Shown here: positions 37,892 to 46,498 of the stretch, one piece after another
Numbering within the stretch: the stretch's first letter is position 1
How the letters are laid out: each line of letters starts with the position of its first letter
DNA from: Rhizobium sp. Pop5
GTDB taxonomy: Bacteria; Pseudomonadota; Alphaproteobacteria; Rhizobiales; Rhizobiaceae
Assembly (NCBI RefSeq): GCF_024721175.1
Contig: NZ_CP099402.1
Coordinates: 310,001 to 374,000, forward strand
Direction of reading: 5' to 3'
Length of the DNA: 64,000 nucleotides
Translations under genes and position numbers: made by a program
Notes under the pieces: model-generated
Database searches by the model: none
What the model was told of the DNA's origin: nothing
The model's input: the letters and a program-made list of their open reading frames with translations, nothing else

Positions 37892-38464
37892 TCAGGCGGC
37901 CAGAACGCCGCTCTTCTTGGCCGTCCAGGTTGCGATATAGTCCATCAAGCCGGGCGAAAGGCAATCATAGGGCTCGAGGCCGGACGCTTTCAGCTGCGCC
38001 CTGACGGCGTCCATCTTGGCGGGGTCGAAGCCGCTTTCGATGATCGACGAGACGAAGGCCGCAAAGGTCGGCTTTGCCCAGCCGCCTTCCTGAAACCGCT
38101 CGGGATGAACGAAAGACAATCCCTGGAATGGATGTTCGCGCTCGACCGGGCCGTACATATGCACGCCGCACTGCTTGCAGGCATGGCGCTGGATCAGGGC
38201 AGCGGGATCGACGACGGCGAGCTTGTCGCCGTTCTCCAGCACTTCGACGCTTTCGGTCGGCGCAACCGCCACGACCGAAAAGACGGCGCCCTCGGGCTTC
38301 CAGCACTTGGTGCAGCCGCAGGCGTGGTTGTGGGCGATGTCCCCCTTGATCCTGACCTTGACCGGATTGCTTGCGCATTTGCACACGAGCGTCCCGCCCG
38401 CGAAAGCAGCGTCAGTCGCTCGAAAACCTGAATCCACTGCCGGATGAATGGCTATGCTGGTCAT
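37892..38464 (-). CDS. gfa: S-(hydroxymethyl)glutathione synthase (formaldehyde-activating, Gfa)
   Basis: A 190-residue zinc protein. Its GFA-domain cysteines are visible in [19 protein letters not shown] and [12 protein letters not shown], which bind structural and catalytic zinc. It promotes condensation of formaldehyde with glutathione, the first detoxification step. It is the last gene of the minus-strand operon that starts with the StcD-like demethylase, 54 nt after fghA. This fits disposal of the formaldehyde released by N-demethylation. GGAGG in GGAAGGGAGTG precedes the ATG. Confidence 0.95.
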   Translation of the reverse strand: MTSIAIHPAVDSGFRATDAAFAGGTLVCKCASNPVKVRIKGDIAHNHACGCTKCWKPEGAVFSVVAVAPTESVEVLENGDKLAVVDPAALIQRHACKQCGVHMYGPVEREHPFQGLSFVHPERFQEGGWAKPTFAAFVSSIIESGFDPAKMDAVRAQLKASGLEPYDCLSPGLMDYIATWTAKKSGVLAA

Positions 38465-38518
38465 TGCTTCACTCCCTTCCTCCCTGGCCGTTTGCGTTAT
38501 GCCCGGCCGAGCTCTGCG

Positions 38519-39361
38519 TTATTTCCGATCTCCCAGCCTCTGCGCGTGCCAGCGCAGATGGTCCTCCATGAATGTCGAAATGAAGAAGTAGGAATGGCCG
38601 TAGCCTTCCTGCATGCGAAGCTCGAGCTTGATATCGGCCGCGTCGCAGGCCTGTTTAAGCTCGCCGGGACGCAGCCCATCCTCCAGGAAGCTATCCGCCG
38701 TTCCTTGGTCGACGAAGAGTTCCGGGAAGCGATGCCCGTCCTCGATCAGGGAGCAGGCGTCATAGGCCCGCCAAGTCTTTTCGTCGGCTCCGAGATATTT
38801 CCGGAACGCCGGCTTCGACCAGCCGGAGACCGAGGGATGGCTGATCGGCGCGAAGGCCGAGCAGCTCCGGAAGCGGTCCGGGTTCTTGAGCGCGATCGTG
38901 ATCGCGCCATGCCCGCCCATCGAGTGGCCGAAGATGCCCTGGCGATCCATATCGACCGGGAACTCGGCCGCGATCAGCTTCGGCAGTTCGTCGGCGATGT
39001 AGCTGTACATGCGATAATTCGCTGCATAGGGCGGCTGCGTGGCGTCGACGTAAAAGCCGGCGCCCTTGCCGAATTGCCAGTTGTCCGCTTCATCGGGAAC
39101 ATGGTCGCCGCGAGGGCTGGTATCCGGGCAGACGATGACGAGACCGAGTTCGGCGGCAAGCCGCCGATACTCGCCCTTGTCCATGACATTGGCATGCGTG
39201 CATGTCAGGCCGGACAGATACCACAGCACCGGCAGCTTGCGCTCGGCGGCCTGCGGCGGCACGAATACCGCAAAGGTCATGTCGCAATCGCAGGCCTCGG
39301 AGCGCTCGACATAGACGCCCTGAGTGCCGCCGTAGGACTTATCGGTCGAGATCGTCTTCAT
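38519..39361 (-). CDS. fghA: S-formylglutathione hydrolase
   Basis: A 280-residue serine hydrolase of the esterase D family. It carries the nucleophile elbow GIFGHSMGGHGAITIAL, the oxyanion strand LPVLWYLSGLTCTHANVMDK and the C-terminal catalytic His region EGYGHSYFFISTFMEDHLRW. It hydrolyses S-formylglutathione to formate and glutathione, the third step of the pathway. It starts 3 nt after the adhC stop, so the two are cotranslated. Confidence 0.96.
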   Translation of the reverse strand: MKTISTDKSYGGTQGVYVERSEACDCDMTFAVFVPPQAAERKLPVLWYLSGLTCTHANVMDKGEYRRLAAELGLVIVCPDTSPRGDHVPDEADNWQFGKGAGFYVDATQPPYAANYRMYSYIADELPKLIAAEFPVDMDRQGIFGHSMGGHGAITIALKNPDRFRSCSAFAPISHPSVSGWSKPAFRKYLGADEKTWRAYDACSLIEDGHRFPELFVDQGTADSFLEDGLRPGELKQACDAADIKLELRMQEGYGHSYFFISTFMEDHLRWHAQRLGDRK

Positions 39362-39364
39362 CGC

Positions 39365-40492
39365 TTAATACACGACCACGCCGCGGATGCTTTCCCCCTT
39401 GTGCATCAGGTCGAAGCCCTTGTTGATGTCTTCGAGCGGCATAGTGTGGGTGATCATCGGATCGATCTGGATCTTGCCCTGCATGTACCAGTCGACGATC
39501 TTCGGAACGTCGGTGCGGCCGCGCGCGCCGCCGAAGGCGGTGCCCATCCAGTTGCGGCCGGTGACCAGCTGGAACGGCCGGGTGGAGATCTCCTGGCCGG
39601 CGCCGGCAACGCCGATGATGACCGATTTGCCCCAGCCGCGATGCGAAGCTTCCAGCGCCTGGCGCATCACCTTGGTGTTGCCGGTGCAGTCGAAGGTGTA
39701 GTCGGCGCCGCCGATCAGGTCGCCGTTGCGCTTGGTCATGTTGACCAGATAAGGAACGATGTCGTCGCCGACGTCCTTCGGATTGACGAAATGCGTCATG
39801 CCGAACTTCTCGCCCCAGGCCTTGCGGTCCGGGTTGATATCGACACCGATGATCATGTCGGCGCCGGCAAGGCGCAGGCCCTGGATGACGTTCAGGCCGA
39901 TGCCGCCGAGCCCGAAGACGATCGCGGTGGCGCCGATCTCGACCTTGGCCGTGTTGATGACGGCGCCGATGCCTGTCGTGACGCCGCAGCCGATGTAGCA
40001 GACCTTGTCGAAGGGCGCGTCGGGGTTGATCTTGGCAAGCGCGATCTCCGGCAGCACCGTGTAATTGGCGAAGGTCGAGCAGCCCATATAGTGATGGATC
40101 TTGTCCTTGCCGATCGAGAAGCGCGAGGTACCATCGGGCATCACGCCCTGCCCCTGGGTTGATCGAATCGAGGTGCAGAGATTGGTTTTGCGCGATGTGC
40201 AGGAATAGCACTCGCGGCATTCGGGTGTGTAAAGCGGAATGACGTGGTCGCCCTTCTTGACCGAAGTGACGCCCGGGCCGACGTCGACGACGATGCCGGC
40301 GCCCTCGTGGCCGAGAATGGCCGGGAAGAGGCCTTCCGGGTCGGCGCCCGACAGCGTGAAATCGTCGGTGTGGCAAATGCCCGTCGCCTTGACCTCGATC
40401 AGCACTTCGCCGGCCTTCGGGCCGTCGAGCTGCACGGTCATCACTTCGAGCGGTTTTCCTGCCTGAACGGCAACGGCGGCGCGAACGTCCAT
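39365..40492 (-). CDS. adhC: S-(hydroxymethyl)glutathione dehydrogenase (class III alcohol dehydrogenase)
   Basis: A 375-residue zinc-dependent dehydrogenase. It has the catalytic zinc ligands in [12 protein letters not shown] and GHEGAG, the structural zinc cluster [15 protein letters not shown] and the NAD motif [32 protein letters not shown] is the usual class III start. It oxidises S-hydroxymethylglutathione to S-formylglutathione, the second step of glutathione-dependent formaldehyde oxidation. It also has nitrosoglutathione reductase activity in other bacteria. It lies 75 nt downstream of the ligand-less cupin and 3 nt upstream of fghA. GGAGGG is upstream of the ATG. Confidence 0.97.
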   Translation of the reverse strand: MDVRAAVAVQAGKPLEVMTVQLDGPKAGEVLIEVKATGICHTDDFTLSGADPEGLFPAILGHEGAGIVVDVGPGVTSVKKGDHVIPLYTPECRECYSCTSRKTNLCTSIRSTQGQGVMPDGTSRFSIGKDKIHHYMGCSTFANYTVLPEIALAKINPDAPFDKVCYIGCGVTTGIGAVINTAKVEIGATAIVFGLGGIGLNVIQGLRLAGADMIIGVDINPDRKAWGEKFGMTHFVNPKDVGDDIVPYLVNMTKRNGDLIGGADYTFDCTGNTKVMRQALEASHRGWGKSVIIGVAGAGQEISTRPFQLVTGRNWMGTAFGGARGRTDVPKIVDWYMQGKIQIDPMITHTMPLEDINKGFDLMHKGESIRGVVVY

Positions 40493-40567
40493 TTGATAAT
40501 CCCTCCTATTAAACTGAATTCAGTGGCTGCGTATGCGGATAAACGATCTGGTTCGGCCTCGCCCCGG

Positions 40568-41260
40568 TCATCCCGGCTCGACCTGGCACCAGACCGCCAG
40601 AAGCGGCTGGGCCGTGCATCTTATCGCGAAGGATTGCCCGGCATCGTTTGCAAAGACTGTGCCGGTAGCGGCAGAAAACCATTGGGAATCGCCAAGGCAG
40701 ATTTCACCCGGCGAAAGCAGGATGAAGGCGCGCGGCTGCGTCTGAACGTGATCGGGGAACCGGGTGTAGCGATCCATATAGATGACGCCGACCCTGAGAT
40801 CGGCGCGCTCCTCCATGCCGCCGGGGCCAACCACGACCGCATGGGAATGCGTATTGCCGAAATTCAGGCTTGCGAACGGGCCGGAGCGGCCGCGTCTCCA
40901 GAGCAGCTTGTCGGCGAGACTCTGGAACTGGCCGGCGATCGCCTCATATTTCCGTCCCGACTTTGCAAGATGGCGGACGGCTTCGTCGAGCCCCTCGGGC
41001 GCGCCGGGAAGAGTCCCGCCCTCCGGACGCACCTTTCCTGTTTTCAGCAGCCTCTGGAGGACCTTGCCCGCAACGAAACTGGCCACAGCTGGAGCTTCCG
41101 CCGACAGCATCAGGCCGCCGACGTCGTTCAGGAATTCCTGCAGCGGCCCGGGCCGCCTTTCCCTGCCGATGTCGTGCAGCCGAATGTATGCCGGCTTCTC
41201 GTCATCGTTCAGAAGAAGGTCTGCACCAGGTTTGATTGGACGTCCCACCGCGCGCGCCAC
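40568..41260 (-). CDS. DMSP-lyase-like cupin paralogue lacking metal ligands
   Basis: A 230-residue protein that aligns over its length with the cupin at 43.0-43.6 kb, e.g. [20 protein letters not shown] here against LIIGPGGLEERNDLWLGVTL there. The metal-binding strand of the paralogue, DHDHAPEEVY, is [10 protein letters not shown] here. The second His, the Glu and the Tyr are therefore lost, and the distal His (IKHAMRS) is a Phe (QSFAIRC). It should not bind a catalytic metal. A structural, regulatory or ligand-binding role is possible. It lies 15 nt after etfA in the stcD operon. Confidence 0.75.
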   Translation of the reverse strand: MARAVGRPIKPGADLLLNDDEKPAYIRLHDIGRERRPGPLQEFLNDVGGLMLSAEAPAVASFVAGKVLQRLLKTGKVRPEGGTLPGAPEGLDEAVRHLAKSGRKYEAIAGQFQSLADKLLWRRGRSGPFASLNFGNTHSHAVVVGPGGMEERADLRVGVIYMDRYTRFPDHVQTQPRAFILLSPGEICLGDSQWFSAATGTVFANDAGQSFAIRCTAQPLLAVWCQVEPG

Positions 41261-41275
41261 GTTCGGTCTCCCCGC

Positions 41276-42205
41276 TCAGAGCGCCTTTTCGAGTTCGGGC
41301 AGGACGTCGAAGAGATCGGCGACGAGGCCGTAGTCGGCGACCTGGAAGATCGGCGCCTCCTCGTCCTTGTTGATGGCGACGATCACCTTCGAATCCTTCA
41401 TGCCGGCCAGATGCTGGATGGCGCCTGATATGCCGCAGGCGATATAAAGCTGCGGCGCCACCACCTTGCCGGTCTGGCCGACCTGCCAGTCGTTCGGGGC
41501 ATAACCGGCATCGACGGCCGCACGGCTTGCGCCGACGGCAGCACCCAGCTTGTCGGCAACCGGCAGGATGACTTCCCTGAACTTCTCGGCAGAGCCGAGG
41601 GCGCGGCCGCCCGAGATGATGACCTTCGCCGAGGTCAGTTCCGGACGGTCGGAGGCCGACAGCGCATCGGAGACGAACCGCGACAGGCCCGGATCCGAGA
41701 TCGCCGGGATCGCCTCGACGGCGGCCGAACCGTTTGCCGGCGCAGAGGCGAAGGAGGCGGTGCGCACGGTGATCACCTTCCTGGCATCGCTGGCCTGCAC
41801 CGTCTGGATGGCATTGCCGGCATAGATCGGACGCTTGAAGGTGTCAGATGACACCACCTCGATGATCTCGGAGAGCTGGGCGACGTCGAGAAGGGCTGCC
41901 ACCCGCGGCAGCACGTTCTTGCCGACCGAGGTCGCAGCCGAGATGATCGTGTCATAGGAACCGGCGAGCGAGACGATCAGATCGGAAAGCGGTTCGGCGA
42001 GATTGTTGGCAAGCTCGTCGCTTTCGGCAAGCAGCACCTTGGTCACACCGGAAAGCTTGGCCGCCGCATCGGCCGCCGCCTGCGCAGCCTTGCCGGCGAC
42101 CAGCACATGAATATCGCCGCCGATCTGCGAGGCGGCCGTCAGCGCCTTGGCGGTCTGGTCGGAGAGGCTGGCATTGTCGTGGTCGGCCAGAAGAAGAATG
42201 GTCAT
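41276..42205 (-). CDS. etfA: Electron transfer flavoprotein alpha subunit
   Basis: A 309-residue subunit. The C-terminal FAD-binding domain carries [20 protein letters not shown] and [40 protein letters not shown]. The N-terminal half is the variable ETF fold. With EtfB it forms the FAD/AMP heterodimer that collects electrons from flavin demethylases and passes them to ETF-ubiquinone oxidoreductase. Lying in the stcD operon, 24 nt after etfB, it is most likely a dedicated acceptor for the StcD-like demethylase rather than the housekeeping beta-oxidation copy. Confidence 0.96.
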   Translation of the reverse strand: MTILLLADHDNASLSDQTAKALTAASQIGGDIHVLVAGKAAQAAADAAAKLSGVTKVLLAESDELANNLAEPLSDLIVSLAGSYDTIISAATSVGKNVLPRVAALLDVAQLSEIIEVVSSDTFKRPIYAGNAIQTVQASDARKVITVRTASFASAPANGSAAVEAIPAISDPGLSRFVSDALSASDRPELTSAKVIISGGRALGSAEKFREVILPVADKLGAAVGASRAAVDAGYAPNDWQVGQTGKVVAPQLYIACGISGAIQHLAGMKDSKVIVAINKDEEAPIFQVADYGLVADLFDVLPELEKAL

Positions 42206-42229
42206 GATATTTACTCCTGTTCCGCCTGA

Positions 42230-42991
42230 TTAGAGCACGCCGGCTTCGTTCTTCAGCTTGTCGACCAGCTCAGTGACCGACTTGACCTTGACGCCGGCCT
42301 TGCGGCCACTCGGCTCCTCGGTCTTCAGCACCTTCAGCCGCGGCGTCGTATCGACGCCGAAGTCGGCTGGGCTCTTCTTGTCGAGCGGCTTCTTCTTCGC
42401 CTTCATGATGTTTGGTAGCGAGGCATAGCGCGGCTCATTGAGCCTGAGATCGGTGGTCACCACCGCCGGCAGCTTGATCTCGATCGTCTGCAGGCCGCCA
42501 TCGACCTCGCGGGTCACCGTCGCCTTGCCCCCAGGGACAGCAGCTTCGATCTCGATCTTCGAGGCGAAGGTGGCCTGGGCCGTGCCCAACAGGGCTGCGA
42601 GCATCTGGCCGGTCTGGTTGGAATCGTCATCGATCGCCTGCTTGCCGACGATGATCAGGCCCGGCTGTTCGGCGTCCGCCACACCCTTGAGGATCTTGGC
42701 GACGGCCAGCGGCTCGACCGCATCGTCGGTCTCGACGAGGATCGCCCGGTCGGCACCCATGGCCAGCGCCGTCCGCAGCGTCTCCTCGGCCTTGGCCGGA
42801 CCAATCGAAACGACGACGACTTCCTCGGCCTTGCCGGCTTCCTTCAGCCGCAGCGCCTCTTCCACCGAGATCTCGTCGAACGGGTTCATCGACATCTTCA
42901 CATTGGCAAGTTCCACACCCGTGCCGTCCGGACGAACCCGGATCTTCACGTTGTAGTCGACAACCCTCTTGACGGGCACGAGAATCTTCAT
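42230..42991 (-). CDS. etfB: Electron transfer flavoprotein beta subunit
   Basis: A 253-residue subunit with the standard start [20 protein letters not shown], the ETF-beta stretch [20 protein letters not shown] and the AMP-binding region [16 protein letters not shown], then [20 protein letters not shown]. It pairs with the etfA product 24 nt downstream. It follows the metal-competent cupin by 12 nt and is therefore in the same minus-strand operon as the StcD-like demethylase. Confidence 0.96.
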   Translation of the reverse strand: MKILVPVKRVVDYNVKIRVRPDGTGVELANVKMSMNPFDEISVEEALRLKEAGKAEEVVVVSIGPAKAEETLRTALAMGADRAILVETDDAVEPLAVAKILKGVADAEQPGLIIVGKQAIDDDSNQTGQMLAALLGTAQATFASKIEIEAAVPGGKATVTREVDGGLQTIEIKLPAVVTTDLRLNEPRYASLPNIMKAKKKPLDKKSPADFGVDTTPRLKVLKTEEPSGRKAGVKVKSVTELVDKLKNEAGVL

Positions 42992-43003
42992 TTGCGAACC
43001 TCT

Positions 43004-43627
43004 TTATATCTTCAATGGCGGCCGCCAGTGCGGCCGTTCGGCGAGCAGTGCCCAGAAGGCGAAGAGCGGCGTATCGACCGATCTCATGGCATGTTTGATT
43101 CCGGGGATATTGTAGAACGATCCGCCGATCCCAGGCGAAAACCAGTCCCCCTCCCCCTGTCGAAACTCTCCCTCGGAAAGCACAAGATAGACTTCCTCCG
43201 GCGCATGATCATGATCGGGATAGCGCACGTGAGGCGCCATCAACGTCACGCCGAGCCACAGGTCGTTTCGCTCCTCCAATCCGCCCGGGCCGATGATCAA
43301 GGCATTGGCATGCCCATCGACGAAATTGTCGCTGGCCGTGTGGTCATACTTGGTGCGCCGATGCCATTCAAGCATTGGCTCTATGCCCCTGAAGCCCTCG
43401 ATCAATCGCGCTAGCGAAGCATAGGACGTATCGATCGAGAGCGCCATATCGAGCTGAGCACAGACGGGCAACCGGCTTCCTTTTCCTGTCCGCGCGATCC
43501 CCGGACGCTCCAGCGCCGCAAAGATCTGACCGATCGAGCGGCGGGCTTCCGGAGCTTTCGCCAACTGATCGAAAGCCACATTCGCCGCCTCCAGGAAATG
43601 CTGGAGGCTTTCATTGCGTAAACTCAT
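43004..43627 (-). CDS. DMSP-lyase-family cupin (DddQ/DddL-like), metal site intact
   Basis: A 207-residue cupin. The barrel strand RYPDHDHAPEEVYLVLSEGE supplies two His, a Glu and a Tyr, and GIKHAMRS a third His. This is the arrangement of metal ligands and catalytic Tyr in DMSP lyases of the DddQ/DddL/DddW type. The start MSLRNESLQ is chosen for its strong GGGAGGGGG upstream; an ATG at 43678 overlapping stcD by 4 nt is also open. It lies between stcD and etfB, so DMSP cleavage may not be the real activity here. A reaction on a betaine or its breakdown product is worth considering. Confidence 0.82.
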   Translation of the reverse strand: MSLRNESLQHFLEAANVAFDQLAKAPEARRSIGQIFAALERPGIARTGKGSRLPVCAQLDMALSIDTSYASLARLIEGFRGIEPMLEWHRRTKYDHTASDNFVDGHANALIIGPGGLEERNDLWLGVTLMAPHVRYPDHDHAPEEVYLVLSEGEFRQGEGDWFSPGIGGSFYNIPGIKHAMRSVDTPLFAFWALLAERPHWRPPLKI

Positions 43628-43674
43628 CTCACCCCCTCCCGAGACGATGGCCGGCGATCCGGCTGCTGCCGCGA

Positions 43675-45711
43675 TCATAGATCCTTTGCGATGCGCAGCG
43701 CGTCATAGATGGCGGCATGCGTATTGCGCGCAGCGACAGCATCGCCGATGCGGAACAGCTGGAACCGCCCCTCGGGATTGCGAACGACGGACTGAGGTTT
43801 TCCCGAAAGGAGCTCGTCGTGCGAGAGCTCGCCGAGATTGCTGGAACTGGGCTTCAGCTCGAAATAAAGCTCGTCGAGCGGGATTGTCCCGTGGTTGACG
43901 ACGATCTGGTCGTAGCTCTGCTCCCGGGCAATTCCGCCGTAATCGCTGCCGACATGGGCGACGAGCTGGTTGCCGCTCTTTTCGACCGCCTCCAGGCGAT
44001 AGGTGACGGTAAAGGTCACGTCATGCTTCTGGAGAGAGCGCATATAGGGCACCAGGTTCATGGCCATCACCTCAGGCGCGAAGGAGCGGTCCGGGGTCAT
44101 GATCTCGACCTTGGCCCCCGCCTTGGCGAGGAATTCGGCCGCCTGAAGACCGGCATGGTCGCCGGCATCGTCGAAAACAAGCACGTTCGAACCCGGCTTC
44201 ACGTCGCCGGAGATGATGTCCCATGAGGAGACCACCAGCTCGTTGCCGCGCGAAAGAATCTCCGTGTGCGGCAAGCCGCCGGTCGCGATGATGACGACAT
44301 CGGGCTTCTCGGCCTCGATCGTGTCGGCTTCCGCCCAGGTGTTGAAGTGGAAGGTGACGCCGTACTTCTCGCACTGGCTCATGCGCCAGTCGATGATGCT
44401 GATCATTTCCCTGCGACGCTCGCTCTGGGCGGTGAGCCGGATCTGGCCGCCGGGATTGTTGGCCGCTTCGAAGACGACGACCTCGTGGCCGCGTTCCCCG
44501 GCGACGCGCGCCGCCTCCAGGCCGGCCGGGCCCGCACCGACGATGACGACCTTTTTCCTGGCGTCGGCCTTATCAAGCACATGCGGCATGGTCAGTTCGC
44601 GGCCGGTGGCGGCATTGTGGATGCAATAGGCCGCGCCGCCCTGGTAGATGCGGTCGAGGCAGTAATTGGCGCCGACGCAAGGACGGATATCCTCCTCCCG
44701 CTTCTCGATGATCTTGCGGACGAGATGCGGGTCGGTCATGTGGGCGCGGGTCATGCCGACCATATCGACCTTGCCGGCCGCGATCGCGTGGCGCGCGGTG
44801 GCGACGTCGGGAATTTTCGCCGCATGGAAGGTCGGGAAATTGGTCGCGGCGCGGATTTCACCGGCAAAGTCCAGGTGCGGGGAATTTGCCATGCCCTGGA
44901 TCGGAATGACGTCGGTCAGGCCCGCATCGGTGTCGATGTGGCCGCGAATGACGTTCAGATAGTCGATGAGGCCGCTGTCGCGCAGCCGCTTCGATATTTC
45001 TATGCCTTCCGCCTGCCCGTTGCCGCCGGGCAGGCATTCGTCCGCCGTGTAGCGCACGCCGAGAATGAATTCATTCCCCACCCTCTCGCGGATCGCCTTG
45101 AACACGTCGAAACAGAAGCGCAGGCGGTTTTCGAGCGACCCGCCATAGGGACCGTCGAGTTCGTTCGTGAGCGGAGACGCGAACTGGTCGATCAGGTGGC
45201 CGTAGGCCTCCAGTTCGATACCGTCCATGCCGCCCGCCTTCATGCGCTCGGCCGCATCGGCGAAATCCTTGATGATACGCTCGATGTCCCAGTCTTCCAG
45301 CTTCTTCGGGAAGGCGCGATGCGAGGCTTCGCGATGGTGCGACGGGGCGACGACGGGCAGCCAGTCGCCCTTGTCCCAGCGGGTGCGCCGGCCGAGATGG
45401 GTGAGCTGGATCATGATCGCCGCTCCCTCTTCGTGCACGGCGTCGGTCATTTCCCTGATCCAGGGCACGATCTCGTCTTTGTAGGCGAGAAGGTTGTTGA
45501 AGACCGGGGGGCTGTCCCTAGAAACCGCGGCGGAACCCGCCGTCATCGTCAAGGCCACCCCGCCCTTTGCCCGCTCCACCGTATAGGCGCGATATTTCTC
45601 CTTCGGCATGCCATCCTCGGGATAAGCCGGCTCGTGGGAGGTCACGATGATACGGTTACGCAGCGTCAGATGCTTGAGCTGGTAGGGCTGGAGAAGGGGA
45701 TCATTCGACAT
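43675..45711 (-). CDS. stcD: N-methylproline/dimethylglycine demethylase-like flavoprotein (StcD family)
   Basis: A 678-residue member of the trimethylamine-dehydrogenase/dienoyl-CoA-reductase group, the length of Sinorhizobium StcD. Residues 1-340 form an FMN TIM barrel (LTLRNRIIVTSHEPAYPEDG, IMIQLTHLGRRTRWD, GPYGGSLENRLRF). Then comes an iron-sulfur segment (CVGANYCLDRIYQGGAAYC) and FAD/NAD Rossmann domains (KVVIVGAGPAGLEAARVAGE). In TMADH the Fe-S motif has four Cys; here the second is Ala. It should oxidise an N-methyl group to formaldehyde and pass electrons to the EtfBA encoded two genes on. It heads an eight-gene operon that ends with formaldehyde disposal. Confidence 0.9.
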   Translation of the reverse strand: MSNDPLLQPYQLKHLTLRNRIIVTSHEPAYPEDGMPKEKYRAYTVERAKGGVALTMTAGSAAVSRDSPPVFNNLLAYKDEIVPWIREMTDAVHEEGAAIMIQLTHLGRRTRWDKGDWLPVVAPSHHREASHRAFPKKLEDWDIERIIKDFADAAERMKAGGMDGIELEAYGHLIDQFASPLTNELDGPYGGSLENRLRFCFDVFKAIRERVGNEFILGVRYTADECLPGGNGQAEGIEISKRLRDSGLIDYLNVIRGHIDTDAGLTDVIPIQGMANSPHLDFAGEIRAATNFPTFHAAKIPDVATARHAIAAGKVDMVGMTRAHMTDPHLVRKIIEKREEDIRPCVGANYCLDRIYQGGAAYCIHNAATGRELTMPHVLDKADARKKVVIVGAGPAGLEAARVAGERGHEVVVFEAANNPGGQIRLTAQSERRREMISIIDWRMSQCEKYGVTFHFNTWAEADTIEAEKPDVVIIATGGLPHTEILSRGNELVVSSWDIISGDVKPGSNVLVFDDAGDHAGLQAAEFLAKAGAKVEIMTPDRSFAPEVMAMNLVPYMRSLQKHDVTFTVTYRLEAVEKSGNQLVAHVGSDYGGIAREQSYDQIVVNHGTIPLDELYFELKPSSSNLGELSHDELLSGKPQSVVRNPEGRFQLFRIGDAVAARNTHAAIYDALRIAKDL

Positions 45712-45757
45712 GGGCCGTGGTTCCGGATTAAAAACGACGAAGCAGACGCTAAGGGTA

Positions 45758-45817
45758 ATGTACATACGTGTCAACGAAGAAAACATGGAAGTCATTTATT
45801 CTGACACATATGTACAT
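45758..45817. promoter_or_regulatory. Paired inverted operator in the stcD-tetR divergent promoter
   Basis: ATGTACATACGTGTCA at 45758-45773 and TGACACATATGTACAT at 45802-45817 are inverted copies with one mismatch, separated by 28 nt. Each half is itself partly symmetric (TGTACA...TGTCA). They lie between the stcD and TetR-type genes, so the TetR protein probably binds both and controls both directions. Confidence 0.65.
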
Positions 45818-45858
45818 TTTTCTTGTGCGCCTCTCGATTATTTGATAGGAGATAGCCT

Positions 45859-46488
45859 ATGGACCAGTCTTTTAACGACACCGGTTGGCGTGGATCGCAG
45901 GAGGGATGGCTGGAAGCAGCCTACCAGTCACTGCTGGAATCCGGCGTGGATTCGGTAAAAATTCTGCCGCTCGCAAAAAAGCTCAATCTCTCGCGAACGA
46001 GCTTCTACTGGTTCTTCAAGGATCGGGAGGAACTCTTGAGCGCACTGGTGGCCCGGTGGCGGGAGAAAAACACCGGCAATATCGTCAAACAGTCCGAAGC
46101 CTATGCGGAATCGTTGGCCGAGGCGATGCTCAATGTCTTCGATTGCTGGCTGAACACCGATCTTTTCGACGCCAAATTCGAATTTTCCGTGCGAAGCTGG
46201 GCGCTGCAGTCTGGCGAACTTCTCGCAGAAGTCCAACAGGCGGATCAAATTCGCATGGAGGCGCTCAAGCGCATGTTCATGCGCTTCGGTCTACCAGAAA
46301 CGACATCAGATGTCAGAGCCCGAACAACTTACCTCGTACAGATCGGTTATATTTCCATGCAGTCGAGGGAGGATATCGCCGTCCGCATGAAACGGATTCC
46401 GGAATATATCGCGATCTACACGGGTGAAGTGCCGCAGCAGAGGGAGCTCGACCGCTTCTTCGCCCGGCATGGCTATAGGCCGGATTAG
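45859..46488 (+). CDS. TetR-family regulator of the stcD region
   Basis: A 209-residue protein. The N-terminal helix-turn-helix (WLEAAYQSLLESGVDSVKIL, AKKLNLSRTSFYWFFKDREE) is TetR type. The rest is a helical ligand-binding domain without recognisable specificity (FDAKFEFSVRSWALQSGELL). AGGAG in GATAGGAGATAG precedes the ATG. It is divergent from stcD, with paired inverted sites in the gap, and is the first gene of a plus-strand unit with the pyrroline reductase homologue and the second betaine importer. Close relatives act as activators or repressors of stachydrine or dimethylglycine genes. Confidence 0.92.
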   Translation: MDQSFNDTGWRGSQEGWLEAAYQSLLESGVDSVKILPLAKKLNLSRTSFYWFFKDREELLSALVARWREKNTGNIVKQSEAYAESLAEAMLNVFDCWLNTDLFDAKFEFSVRSWALQSGELLAEVQQADQIRMEALKRMFMRFGLPETTSDVRARTTYLVQIGYISMQSREDIAVRMKRIPEYIAIYTGEVPQQRELDRFFARHGYRPD

Positions 46489-46498
46489 GAAACCCGAG

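Noticed and set aside
43004..43627. Calling the intact cupin a true DMSP lyase (dddQ/dddL)
   Set aside because: The metal site fits, but the operon is for proline betaines and no acrylate or DMSP genes are present; only the family is stated.
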